DNA from: Martinezella dioscoreae
GTDB lineage: Bacteria; Pseudomonadota; Alphaproteobacteria; Rhizobiales; Rhizobiaceae
Direction of reading: 5' to 3'
DNA length: 64,000 nt
NCBI RefSeq assembly: GCF_009176305.1
Contig: NZ_BLAJ01000001.1
Location: 310,001 to 374,000, forward strand
The notes under the pieces were generated by a model. That model had not been told where the DNA came from and made no database searches. It was given only the letters and a program-made list of their open reading frames with translations. The translations under genes and the position numbers were made by a program. How positions within the stretch are numbered: position 1 is the stretch's first letter; every line of letters begins with the position of its first letter. Shown piece by piece: positions 43,533 to 51,078 of the stretch.

Positions 43533-43578
43533 ACCCCCCTCTGTCACTTCGTGACATCTCCCCCACAAGGGGGGAGAT
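43533..43578 (+). repeat. RIME-like palindromic element, left arm
   Basis: 46-base unit beginning ACCCCCCTCTGTCACTTCG and ending CACAAGGGGGGAGAT, itself containing the hairpin CTCCCCC/GGGGGAG. A near-identical copy lies inverted at 43672-43717. Such elements are common in Rhizobiaceae intergenic regions (recall). Confidence 0.8.
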
Positions 43579-43671
43579 CGTTGGGAGTTTGTTGCGCGCT
43601 TAGCAGAACAATCCGCAATGTGTCAGCAGATGCGATGCGTGTTTCTGGCAATGGCTTGCCAAATATTACCA

Positions 43672-43717
43672 ATCTCCCCCCTTGTGGGGGAGATGTCCCG
43701 AAAGGGACAGAGGGGGT
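43672..43717 (-). repeat. RIME-like palindromic element, right arm (inverted copy)
   Basis: Reverse complement reads ACCCCCTCTGTCCCTTTCGG..., matching the left arm at most positions with the loop altered. The two arms flank 93 bases and could fold as one long stem in the metQ-metN RNA. Confidence 0.8.
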
Positions 43718-43778
43718 GCACACTCTCCACGAATTTCTCGGCCAATTTCAGTTACACTTCATCGCATCCTGCCGGGGA

Positions 43779-43817
43779 AAACATCAAAGGCGGCCCGGGC
43801 AAGATGCCCTGGCCGCC
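43779..43817 (-). terminator. candidate terminator after metQ
   Basis: Read on the minus strand, a stem GGCGGCC-A-GGGCA / TGCCC-G-GGCCGCC is followed by TTTGATGTTTT. Located directly downstream of metQ. Suggests partial termination before metN. Confidence 0.65.
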
Positions 43818-43852
43818 CGCCGTTCAGCGCTGTCCCCCGCGCCGTTCTGAGA

Positions 43853-44701
43853 TCAATAGGCGCTCTGACCGGTGCCCTTGTAGACCTTGTCGAACTCGGC
43901 CTTGACGGTGTCGTTCTGATAGGAGGCGACCAGCGTTTTGACCCAAGCTTCATTCTCGCTGCCCTGCTTGACGGCGATGAAGTTGCGGTACGGATTGTTT
44001 TCGGTCTGCTCCTGCGCGATGCGGTCTTTCGCCGAGAGCCCTGCTTTCAGTGCCCAGTCGGTGTTGACGACGGCTGCATCGAGATCATCGATCGAACGGC
44101 CGACGATGCCGGCATCCAGTTCCTTGATGTCGACGTTCTTCGGGTTTTCAGCGATATCGGCAACCGTGGCGAGGATGCCGGTGCCTTCCTTGAGCTTGAT
44201 GATGCCCTCATGCTGCAGAACGAGCAATGCGCGGCCTTCGTTGGACGGATCGTTTGGCACCCCGATGGCAGCACCCTTCGGAAGGTCGGCTACCGTCTTG
44301 TACTTCTTCGTGTAGAGGCCGATCGGCCAGATGCCCGTGTAGCCGGCAATCGCGATGTGATAGCCGTGCTGCTTGATCTGGTTGTCGAGGTAGGGCTTGT
44401 GCTGGAAGGCGTTGGCGTCGATTTCGCCGCGCTCGAGTGCTTCGTTGGGCTGGGTATAATCGTTGAAGACGACCGGCTCGACCTTCAGGCCCTTCTTGGC
44501 GGCCTCGGCGACCACGACGCGCCAGACATCCTCGTCCTCGCCGCTCATGATGCCGACCTTGATCGTCTTGTCTGCAGCGAAAGACGGCATGGCGGTTGCT
44601 GTCAGGCCGAAGACGGCGACAGCGGAAGCGAGGATGGCGGCAAGGCCGGCGCGGCGGGAAAGGCGCAGCGCAGCGAAACCTCTAGAAAGCTTTTCAGTCA
44701 T
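43853..44701 (-). CDS. metQ: methionine ABC transporter substrate-binding protein MetQ
   Basis: Periplasmic NlpA/MetQ-family binding protein of 282 residues. A signal peptide (LAAILASAVAVFGLTATAMP, then SFAA) without a lipobox Cys indicates a soluble form. The family opening is KTIKVGIMSGEDEDVWRVVV, and the ligand region includes FNDYTQPNEALERGEIDANA followed by FQHKPYL. The ATG at 44701 is preceded by AGGATT. It is transcribed ahead of metN and metI but separated from metN by a terminator-like hairpin and an inverted repeat, which may keep the binding protein in excess. Confidence 0.93.
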   Translation of the reverse strand: MTEKLSRGFAALRLSRRAGLAAILASAVAVFGLTATAMPSFAADKTIKVGIMSGEDEDVWRVVVAEAAKKGLKVEPVVFNDYTQPNEALERGEIDANAFQHKPYLDNQIKQHGYHIAIAGYTGIWPIGLYTKKYKTVADLPKGAAIGVPNDPSNEGRALLVLQHEGIIKLKEGTGILATVADIAENPKNVDIKELDAGIVGRSIDDLDAAVVNTDWALKAGLSAKDRIAQEQTENNPYRNFIAVKQGSENEAWVKTLVASYQNDTVKAEFDKVYKGTGQSAY

Positions 44702-44796
44702 GGGAAATCCTGTTCCAGATGATCGAGATCGTTCTCTCGTTGACAGCAGGATCATTTCAGACGCGTGCTCAATCCGCGAAGCAGGATCATGCGTTG

Positions 44797-44830
44797 TGCA
44801 CTGCGGTTCTGAAAAACTCTTTTCAGTGCA
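44797..44830. promoter_or_regulatory. palindromes upstream of metQ
   Basis: Two overlapping inverted repeats share one arm: TGCACTG / CAGTGCA (44797-44803 / 44824-44830) and CTGAAAA-ACTC-TTTTCAG (44809-44826). They could be an operator or alternate leader hairpins about 100 bases before metQ. No SAM-II riboswitch pattern was seen. Confidence 0.4.
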
Positions 44831-44913
44831 ACGCAAAAGAGCAAACTTATTTTCTATAATTACTATAGATTACTTATGCGGCAAAATAGGCATTTGCTCA
44901 AAAATTGATCGCC

Positions 44914-45417
44914 TCAGCGATGGATTGGGTCCTTCCAGAGGACCTCTTCCGGCTTTTCGACCGGTTCGATATCCAGATTGACGACGACCGGCTCCTGCCC
45001 GGAGCGGACAAGCACGCATTCCAGCGTTTCGTCGCGGCTTGCATTGATCTCCTGGTGCGGCACATAAGGCGGCACGAAGATGAAATCGCCAGGCCCGGCT
45101 TCGGCGACGAATTCCAGGTTCTCGCCCCAGCGCATCCGCGCCCGGCCTTTGACCACATAAATGATGCTTTCGAGATCGCCGTGATGATGGGCGCCGGTCT
45201 TGGCGTTGGCGTGGATCGTCACGGTTCCCGCCCAGATCTTTTCAGCGCCTGCGCGGGCATGATTGATTGCTGTTGCGCGGTTCATGCCCGGCGTCTGCGC
45301 CGTATTCGGGTCGAGGGCATTGCCCGGAATGATCTTGACGCCATATTCACGCCAATCGACCTGTTGGTGGCTATGATCGTGCCCGTGTTGATGCTCGTGT
45401 TCATGATCGCCGCACAT
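44914..45417 (-). CDS. cupin protein with His-rich N-terminus
   Basis: 167-residue cupin. The N-terminus is exceptionally rich in His (MCGDHEHEHQHGHDHSHQQ), a probable metal-binding or storage tail. The cupin metal site is visible as GAHHHGDLESIIYVVKG with further His in PPYVPHQEINA. The natural metal and substrate are unknown; DUF-type cupins of this size include isomerases and dioxygenases. The start at 45417 has AAAGGA upstream. It stands alone, divergent from the next gene. Confidence 0.82.
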   Translation of the reverse strand: MCGDHEHEHQHGHDHSHQQVDWREYGVKIIPGNALDPNTAQTPGMNRATAINHARAGAEKIWAGTVTIHANAKTGAHHHGDLESIIYVVKGRARMRWGENLEFVAEAGPGDFIFVPPYVPHQEINASRDETLECVLVRSGQEPVVVNLDIEPVEKPEEVLWKDPIHR

Positions 45418-45749
45418 GGTCGCGTCCTTTCGGCCCTGAATGGAGATTCGCATGCCTTCCACAGATGCGCTGTCATTTCACTCTACGTGAAGCCATTCAA
45501 AAATAAAGAGAATTGCAGAAAGTTATCATTGAGGCTTTTCAAGTCGAGATTAATCTATAGACTTGATCAAGTTACATGACCGGTGGGAACATTTCGTGTG
45601 CGTCCCGCGTTGCGCCGGTCACAAGATGGTTTGCCGCGCCGCTCCCCCCATTTAAGGCGCGCCAAACTGAAGAAGCAGCGCTTGGGTCTCGGAGGAGAGA
45701 CCATCAACTTTCATATATGCGCCGGACTTCCAATTGAAAGGAGACAGAC
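45418..45749. other. intergenic region, AT-rich part
   Basis: About 330 bases between divergent genes. The stretch 45480-45585 is AT-rich and probably holds both promoters. No RNA gene or repeat was recognised. Confidence 0.45.
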
Positions 45750-46139
45750 ATGTCGAATGCCTTGCCGCCCCTTCATGAGGGTCATGCCCCCATTACCCTG
45801 CAGCAGCTCTTCCGCGAAGCGCTCTATGCCTTCGAGGAATGGGACAGCGAAGTAACCGAACCGATCGTGACGTTCGAGGGACGTATCCATCCCATTAGCG
45901 TCGTGTTCGAAGCTATGCGCGAATGCACTGATATCGTGCCCAACAATATCGTCTCGGCCGTGACAGAGCGGCTGACCAAGCCTTGGGAGGGCGAGGGTCC
46001 GCTCGACACGATGACCTTTTCGACCGCCGCCCGCGTGATGGGCGTTCTGGTTCGCAAAAGATTGCTGGTCGTGAACAACGGCGTCAACGTCGCTGCCATT
46101 GCGGCAGATACCCAGGCGGCGGAAACGTCGGATCGCTAA
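45750..46139 (+). CDS. conserved hypothetical protein
   Basis: 129-residue cytoplasmic protein of no recognised family. It starts SNALPPLHEGHAPITLQQLF and is mixed helical, with no Cys except ECTD and no membrane segment. A strong SD (GAAAGGAG) and good codon pattern support it as a real gene. It is followed by a clear terminator and by a convergent AhpD-like gene. Confidence 0.7.
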   Translation: MSNALPPLHEGHAPITLQQLFREALYAFEEWDSEVTEPIVTFEGRIHPISVVFEAMRECTDIVPNNIVSAVTERLTKPWEGEGPLDTMTFSTAARVMGVLVRKRLLVVNNGVNVAAIAADTQAAETSDR

Positions 46140-46158
46140 CAGCGAAGATTGTTTATGG

Positions 46159-46190
46159 AAGGCCCGCCGGCATGTGCCCGCGGGCCTTTT
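46159..46190 (+). terminator. Rho-independent terminator
   Basis: Stem AAGGCCCGC / GCGGGCCTT with a 12-base loop, followed by TT and GCG. It lies between two convergent genes. Confidence 0.75.
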
Positions 46191-46195
46191 GCGTG

Positions 46196-46609
46196 TCATC
46201 GGCCGCCGACATCGAATTCCGGATCGACGGGGATCTGCATCGCCGTCACGAGATGATTGGTCTGTCCGGCAAGTCCGATAACCGCCAGCAGTTCCCCATG
46301 CTGGGCGTCAGTCATGCCCTTTGCTCTGGCGGCTGCGGTATGCGAATGGACGCAATAGGTGCAACCGTTGGCCGTGGAGACTGCTATGTAGATCATCTCG
46401 CGCACGAGCGGATCAAGTGCGCCGTCCGCCACCATGACCGCTTTCAGGCCCTCCCAGGTGCGCTTAAGCAATGCAGGATCATTGGCGAGGCCGCGCCAGA
46501 AATTATTGACGAAATCGGATTTTCTCACCGCGCGAATGTCGTCGAACACAGCCTTGACCGCCGGGATTGCCTCGGCTTCCGCATCATCGAGTAACTTGAC
46601 CGTCGCCAT
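46196..46609 (-). CDS. AhpD-like carboxymuconolactone decarboxylase family protein
   Basis: 137-residue AhpD-fold protein. The redox motif CxxC with a nearby His is intact in ANGCTYCVHSHTAAARAKGM (about residues 79-98), so it probably acts as an alkylhydroperoxidase-type reductant rather than as a decarboxylase. The domain MIYIAVSTANGCTYC matches the AhpD core. It stands alone, convergent on the hypothetical gene. Substrate unknown. Confidence 0.85.
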   Translation of the reverse strand: MATVKLLDDAEAEAIPAVKAVFDDIRAVRKSDFVNNFWRGLANDPALLKRTWEGLKAVMVADGALDPLVREMIYIAVSTANGCTYCVHSHTAAARAKGMTDAQHGELLAVIGLAGQTNHLVTAMQIPVDPEFDVGGR

Positions 46610-46845
46610 TCCTTATCTCCCTTCATTTCATCAGCTCTCATTATGTGGAACCATAATCTATTTCCTGACGACCTGGGCGCGGGAGCTTCCATTATCCTTC
46701 CTCTTTTCGTTTGCAAAAGTCATCCATATGTGAAAATACTATTCACATAAGAAGATTGAGGCTGACGCAGGAACCGGTGACGAGGATAATCCTCAAGGCG
46801 GAGAGGCGCTTTGGGCCGGGGTGATGTCGGGGAGCGGGAATATCA

Positions 46846-48006
46846 ATGACACTGAAGAGGGACTTGCCGCTGGCCGGACTTGTCGTCGTCGACATGAGCC
46901 AGTTTCTGTCGGGTCCCTATTGCTCGCTGCGGCTGATGGATCTCGGCGCCAGGGTGATCAAGATCGAGCGTCCCGGTGGCGGCGATCTTTCGCGCAGGCT
47001 TTATCTCAGCGACGATGAAAGCGGTGATTCGACGATCTTCCACGCGATTAACCGCTCCAAGGAAAGCCTCGCGGTCGATCTGAAAAACGAGCGCGATATG
47101 AGCGCGCTGCGCAAGCTGGTCTCCAAGGCCGATGTGCTTATTCAGAACTTTCGCCCCGGTGTGATCGAGCGGTTGGGGCTGGATTACGAGGCCGCAAGCA
47201 AGCTCAATCCGCGTCTCGTCTATTGCTCGATCAGCGGCTACGGCGAAGAGGGACCATGGGTCGGGCGGCCGGGGCAGGATCTTCTGGCGCAATCGCGTTC
47301 CGGCGTCATGTGGCTGAACGGCGACGAGGGACAGGGGCCCGTGCCTTTTGGTCTCGCGATCGGCGATATGCTGGCGGGTGCGGCTGCCGCCCAGGGTATT
47401 TTGGCGGCGCTGGTGCGGCGCGGCGTGACGGGCGAGGGTGGACTGGTGGAGACCAGCCTGCTGGAAGCCCTGGTCGATCTGCAGGTTGAGGTGCTGAGCG
47501 TTCACATGAATAATGGCTATAAGCTGCCCGAGCGCTCCCATGTTCGTAGCGCTCATGCCTATCTTTCCGCCCCCTATGGCGTCTATCCCGCCGCCGACGG
47601 CTATCTCGCCATCGCTATGACGCCGATTTCCAAACTTGCCGATCTGCTCGGGATAGACGAGCTTGCGGCCTATCGCGATCATGAGAAAAGCTGGTTCACG
47701 GCGCGCGATGAAATCAAAGCGCTGATCGCTGCGCGCATCGCCAGCCGCAACGTTGACGACTGGCTAGCGATCCTCGAACCTGCCGACATCTGGTGCGCAA
47801 AAGTGCTGAACTGGCCGGAGCTTCTGGGCAGTGAAGGTTTTCGCGTTCTTGACATGCTGCAGACGGTCGGGCGCGATGATGGCGTCAGCCTGCGTACCAC
47901 CCGCTTGCCTATCCGTATCGATGGGCAGCGACCGAAATTCGAGCGTGCGGCCCCGCACGTTGGCGAGCATAATGCGGCACTCTGGGAGGAGTTCGACCTT
48001 GGCTAA
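46846..48006 (+). CDS. CaiB/BaiF family CoA transferase
   Basis: Family-III CoA transferase of 386 residues that moves CoA between acids. Visible features are LVVVDMSQFLSGPYCSLRLM and DLGARVIKIERPGGGD at the N-terminus, the catalytic Asp in LAIGDMLAG (about residue 174), and the TSLLEALVDLQ helix. The pair of acids is unknown. It starts after CGGGGAG and precedes an L-fuconate dehydratase gene by 41 bases on the same strand, so they are probably co-transcribed. Confidence 0.85.
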   Translation: MTLKRDLPLAGLVVVDMSQFLSGPYCSLRLMDLGARVIKIERPGGGDLSRRLYLSDDESGDSTIFHAINRSKESLAVDLKNERDMSALRKLVSKADVLIQNFRPGVIERLGLDYEAASKLNPRLVYCSISGYGEEGPWVGRPGQDLLAQSRSGVMWLNGDEGQGPVPFGLAIGDMLAGAAAAQGILAALVRRGVTGEGGLVETSLLEALVDLQVEVLSVHMNNGYKLPERSHVRSAHAYLSAPYGVYPAADGYLAIAMTPISKLADLLGIDELAAYRDHEKSWFTARDEIKALIAARIASRNVDDWLAILEPADIWCAKVLNWPELLGSEGFRVLDMLQTVGRDDGVSLRTTRLPIRIDGQRPKFERAAPHVGEHNAALWEEFDLG

Positions 48007-48047
48007 AGGGGTCGAGAGGCCGCGATGGATTTAGAAGGAGTTTTCCA

Positions 48048-49325
48048 ATGACGCGCATCACCAATCTTCGCGTTTTCGATTTGCGCTTCCCGACATCGCA
48101 GAGCCTCGACGGTTCGGACGCGATGAATCCAGATCCGGATTATTCGGCAGCCTATGTCATTCTCGAGACCGACAGACCAGGTCTTGCCGGTCACGGCCTG
48201 ACCTTCACCATTGGCCGTGGCAACGACATCTGCTGCATGGCGATCGAGGCGATGCGGCATCTTGTCGTCGGCACGGAGCTTGCGACGGTTCTGGAAAACC
48301 CCGGCAAATACTGGCGGCATCTGACCAGCGACAGCCAGCTGCGCTGGATCGGCCCGGAGAAGGGCGCGATGCATCTGGCGACGGGCGCGGTCGTCAATGC
48401 TGTCTGGGATCTGCTTGCCAAGGAGGCCGGCAAGCCGGTCTGGCGGCTAGTTTCGGAGATGGATGCCGAGCAGATCGCCGATATCGTCGATTATCGTTAC
48501 CTGACCGATGTGCTGACCCGCGACGAGGCCGTCGCTATCCTGAAGAAGGCGGAAGCCGGCAAGGCGGACCGCATCGCCACGCTCGAGCGCGAGGGCTATG
48601 CCTGCTACACGACATCTGCCGGCTGGCTCGGCTATGACGATGCCAAGCTGCGCCGCCTGTGCCAAGAGGCGATCGACGCCGGTTTCAACCATGTGAAGAT
48701 GAAGGTCGGCCGCGATCTCGAAGACGATATCCGCCGCCTGACCATTGCCCGCGAAGTGATCGGCCCCGACCGTTATCTCATGATTGACGCCAACCAGGTC
48801 TGGGAAGTCAATCAGGCGATCGACTGGGTGAAGAAGCTCGCCTTCGCCAAACCCTTCTTCATCGAAGAACCCACAAGCCCGGATGATGTTGCGGGACACC
48901 GCAAGATCCGCCAGGCCATCGGGCCGGTGAAGGTCGCGACCGGCGAGATGTGCCAGAACCGCATCATGTTCAAGCAGTTCATCGCCGAGGGCGCGATCGA
49001 TATCGTGCAGATCGATTCCTGCCGCATGGGCGGTCTCAACGAAGTGCTGGCGGTGCTGCTGATCGCCGCCAAGTATGGATTGCCGGTCTGGCCGCATGCC
49101 GGCGGCGTTGGCCTGTGTGAATATGTGCAGCACCTGTCGATGATCGATTATATCGCCGTCTCGGGCACCAAGGACGGCCGCGTGATCGAGTATGTCGATC
49201 ATCTGCACGAGCATTTCATCGACCCCTGCATCATCCGCGACGCAGCCTATATGCCGCCGAGCCTGCCGGGTTTCTCGATCGAGATGAAGCCGGAATCGAT
49301 CGCGGAATATACGTTCAAGGGTTGA
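48048..49325 (+). CDS. L-fuconate dehydratase (enolase superfamily)
   Basis: Enolase-superfamily acid-sugar dehydratase of 425 residues, mandelate-racemase subgroup. The length, opening RVFDLRFPTSQSLDGSDAMN and the catalytic KMK lysine stretch (FNHVKMKVGRD) match L-fuconate dehydratase. Metal ligands lie in LMIDANQVWEV, FFIEEPTSPDD and VATGEMCQNR, and the catalytic His in WPHAGGVGLCEYVQH. It would make 2-keto-3-deoxy-L-fuconate in L-fucose breakdown. The rest of the pathway is not in this window. SD AAGGAG; terminator follows. Confidence 0.87.
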   Translation: MTRITNLRVFDLRFPTSQSLDGSDAMNPDPDYSAAYVILETDRPGLAGHGLTFTIGRGNDICCMAIEAMRHLVVGTELATVLENPGKYWRHLTSDSQLRWIGPEKGAMHLATGAVVNAVWDLLAKEAGKPVWRLVSEMDAEQIADIVDYRYLTDVLTRDEAVAILKKAEAGKADRIATLEREGYACYTTSAGWLGYDDAKLRRLCQEAIDAGFNHVKMKVGRDLEDDIRRLTIAREVIGPDRYLMIDANQVWEVNQAIDWVKKLAFAKPFFIEEPTSPDDVAGHRKIRQAIGPVKVATGEMCQNRIMFKQFIAEGAIDIVQIDSCRMGGLNEVLAVLLIAAKYGLPVWPHAGGVGLCEYVQHLSMIDYIAVSGTKDGRVIEYVDHLHEHFIDPCIIRDAAYMPPSLPGFSIEMKPESIAEYTFKG

Positions 49326-49348
49326 AACTGCTGGCTTGCTCGAAGCAG

Positions 49349-49376
49349 AAGCCCGCCATCTGGCGGGCTTTTGTCG
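49349..49376 (+). terminator. Rho-independent terminator after fuconate dehydratase
   Basis: Nine-base perfect stem AAGCCCGCC / GGCGGGCTT, loop ATCT, then TTGTCG. Confidence 0.85.
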
Positions 49377-49397
49377 TTTACATTCGGAAGATCCGCC

Positions 49398-50951
49398 TCA
49401 GGCGGATTTGTTCAACCAAGCCTGAATAACGGGCACGTCCGCATCGTCAAACTCGTGACCGCCTGGAACTGTTGCAAGCTCAACCACGGCGCCGCCATTC
49501 CGCAGACGTTTGGCTAGCGGTTGAGTATAGGGACCATACAGATCCTTCTCTCCGGCAACCAACAGCACCTGGGCATCCGACATGTCCGCTGCAGGCGGAT
49601 TTTCGAGGGCCGCCATGGAGCGCAGCAGCACCGTGCGGCGGATAAGGTGCGGGTGCAGCGACAGCATGGCGTTCAGCAGGTTGGCGCCGTTCGAATAGCC
49701 GATATAAACGATGCGGTCCGGATCAAGCCCGTAGGCATGGACCGCGCCATCAATGAAGGCGGCAAAGGCTTCGGCCTCGCTGGCGATATCGGCCTGATCG
49801 AAGGACATCGGCCCATTGCGGCGGAACCAGCGCGGGGCGCCTTCCTCGAGTGCACGGCCACGTACGCTGAGCAAGGTCGCGTCGGCATCGATCTTGTGAC
49901 CGAGCGGCAGCATGGTTGTTTCGTTGGCACCCGAGCCGTGCAGCAGGACGAAGATGTTGCCGTTGGGCTCATCGGGCGTGAAGAAGCGATGGATGAAGGG
50001 CAGATCGCGATAGATGACGCGGGGCTCGCCGGGCATGGAGAACTGCGGCAGAATCACGTTCAGCTCGGCCAAAAGCTTCGGACTGTCGCCGGGAGCGAAG
50101 AGGCGCGTGCCAAGCGTTGCCTCGTCCTCGTCAATCAACATGCCCGGCGCGTCCGTCGCGAGTTCGAACAGGATACGGCCGGGCTCGCGAACGTAAAGCG
50201 AGCGAAAATATTTGCGGTCATGCATCGTCGTCGGCCCGGAATCGATCGCCTGGAGTGCGGTGTGGACCGACTGCAATTCGGCATTGTCCGCGGCGCGAAA
50301 GGCGACGTGATCTACCGTGCCCGTGCCCGGGGCGCTTGCCCAGAAACCGCGGGCATCGCGGATATCGAGGATATCGCCGGGCTCCGAGACGAGCCGGCTG
50401 ATCGCTCCGCTGGTGGCAAGCGGACGGTAGTCGAAGTAATCGACCAGCATGGCTCGCGTCTCCTCTGGCGTTTCGGTGAACAGCGTTGCGCCGCGGATGC
50501 GGGCAATCGCGTGCTCCTGCGGAATGGTGTCGCTCGTCCAAGGAGCTGCGGCCTGCAGCGTGTTCGTTCCCACCAGTTTGACGATGACGCCGTCCGGATC
50601 CTTCAGCCGAAGCACAGGCTCGCCGAATTCCTCTGAGGGACCCTCCGGCTTCAGACCGGCGCTCAGGGCGCGTGTCAGCCAGAAGCCGATGCTGGCCGGA
50701 TCGATGGCGAGCGAGATTTCGCCGACCTGACCGACGCCGGCCCGGCCGGGAGAACCATCTTCCCAAACCAGAAAGGTGATCAGCGAGCCCGGGGAGCCCA
50801 CGGCATCGCCATAGAGGAGATGAAGCTGCGTGGCATCCTCAAAACCGCCGGTGCGCTTGACGAGGCGCAGGCCGAGGAAGCCGACGTAGAAATCGACATT
50901 CGCCTGGACCTTACGTGTGATCAGCGTGATGTGGTGGATGCCGGCGACCAT
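49398..50951 (-). CDS. glyoxalase/ring-cleaving dioxygenase-like protein fused to esterase
   Basis: 517-residue fusion. Residues about 1-280 are two VOC (glyoxalase) modules of the ring-cleaving dioxygenase-like MhqO type: HHITLITRKVQANVDFYVGF at the start and VDHVAFRAADNAELQSVHTA in the second. Residues about 310-517 are an alpha/beta hydrolase like MhqD: VLLHGSGANETTMLPLGHKI, nucleophile elbow GYSNG (about 433-437), Asp in AGEKDLYG, His in PGGHEFDDAD. In Bacillus these two activities are encoded by neighbouring genes for quinone/hydroquinone detoxification. No frameshift separates the halves. Confidence 0.88.
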   Translation of the reverse strand: MVAGIHHITLITRKVQANVDFYVGFLGLRLVKRTGGFEDATQLHLLYGDAVGSPGSLITFLVWEDGSPGRAGVGQVGEISLAIDPASIGFWLTRALSAGLKPEGPSEEFGEPVLRLKDPDGVIVKLVGTNTLQAAAPWTSDTIPQEHAIARIRGATLFTETPEETRAMLVDYFDYRPLATSGAISRLVSEPGDILDIRDARGFWASAPGTGTVDHVAFRAADNAELQSVHTALQAIDSGPTTMHDRKYFRSLYVREPGRILFELATDAPGMLIDEDEATLGTRLFAPGDSPKLLAELNVILPQFSMPGEPRVIYRDLPFIHRFFTPDEPNGNIFVLLHGSGANETTMLPLGHKIDADATLLSVRGRALEEGAPRWFRRNGPMSFDQADIASEAEAFAAFIDGAVHAYGLDPDRIVYIGYSNGANLLNAMLSLHPHLIRRTVLLRSMAALENPPAADMSDAQVLLVAGEKDLYGPYTQPLAKRLRNGGAVVELATVPGGHEFDDADVPVIQAWLNKSA

Positions 50952-51078
50952 GGGATGCTCCAGACCGTTATTTCGTTCTGGTGGTATTTAGGCTGGCGTC
51001 ATTGTTCAATGCAATGCGCCGTCCGTGGAGGCACTGTTCACAAAACAGGTTATTGCCTGGCTTGGCAGGCGGCGAGCA

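Noticed and set aside
44702..44913. SAM-II riboswitch upstream of metQ
   Set aside because: The region has palindromes but not the pseudoknot-type conserved sequence I would expect, so I list only the palindromes.
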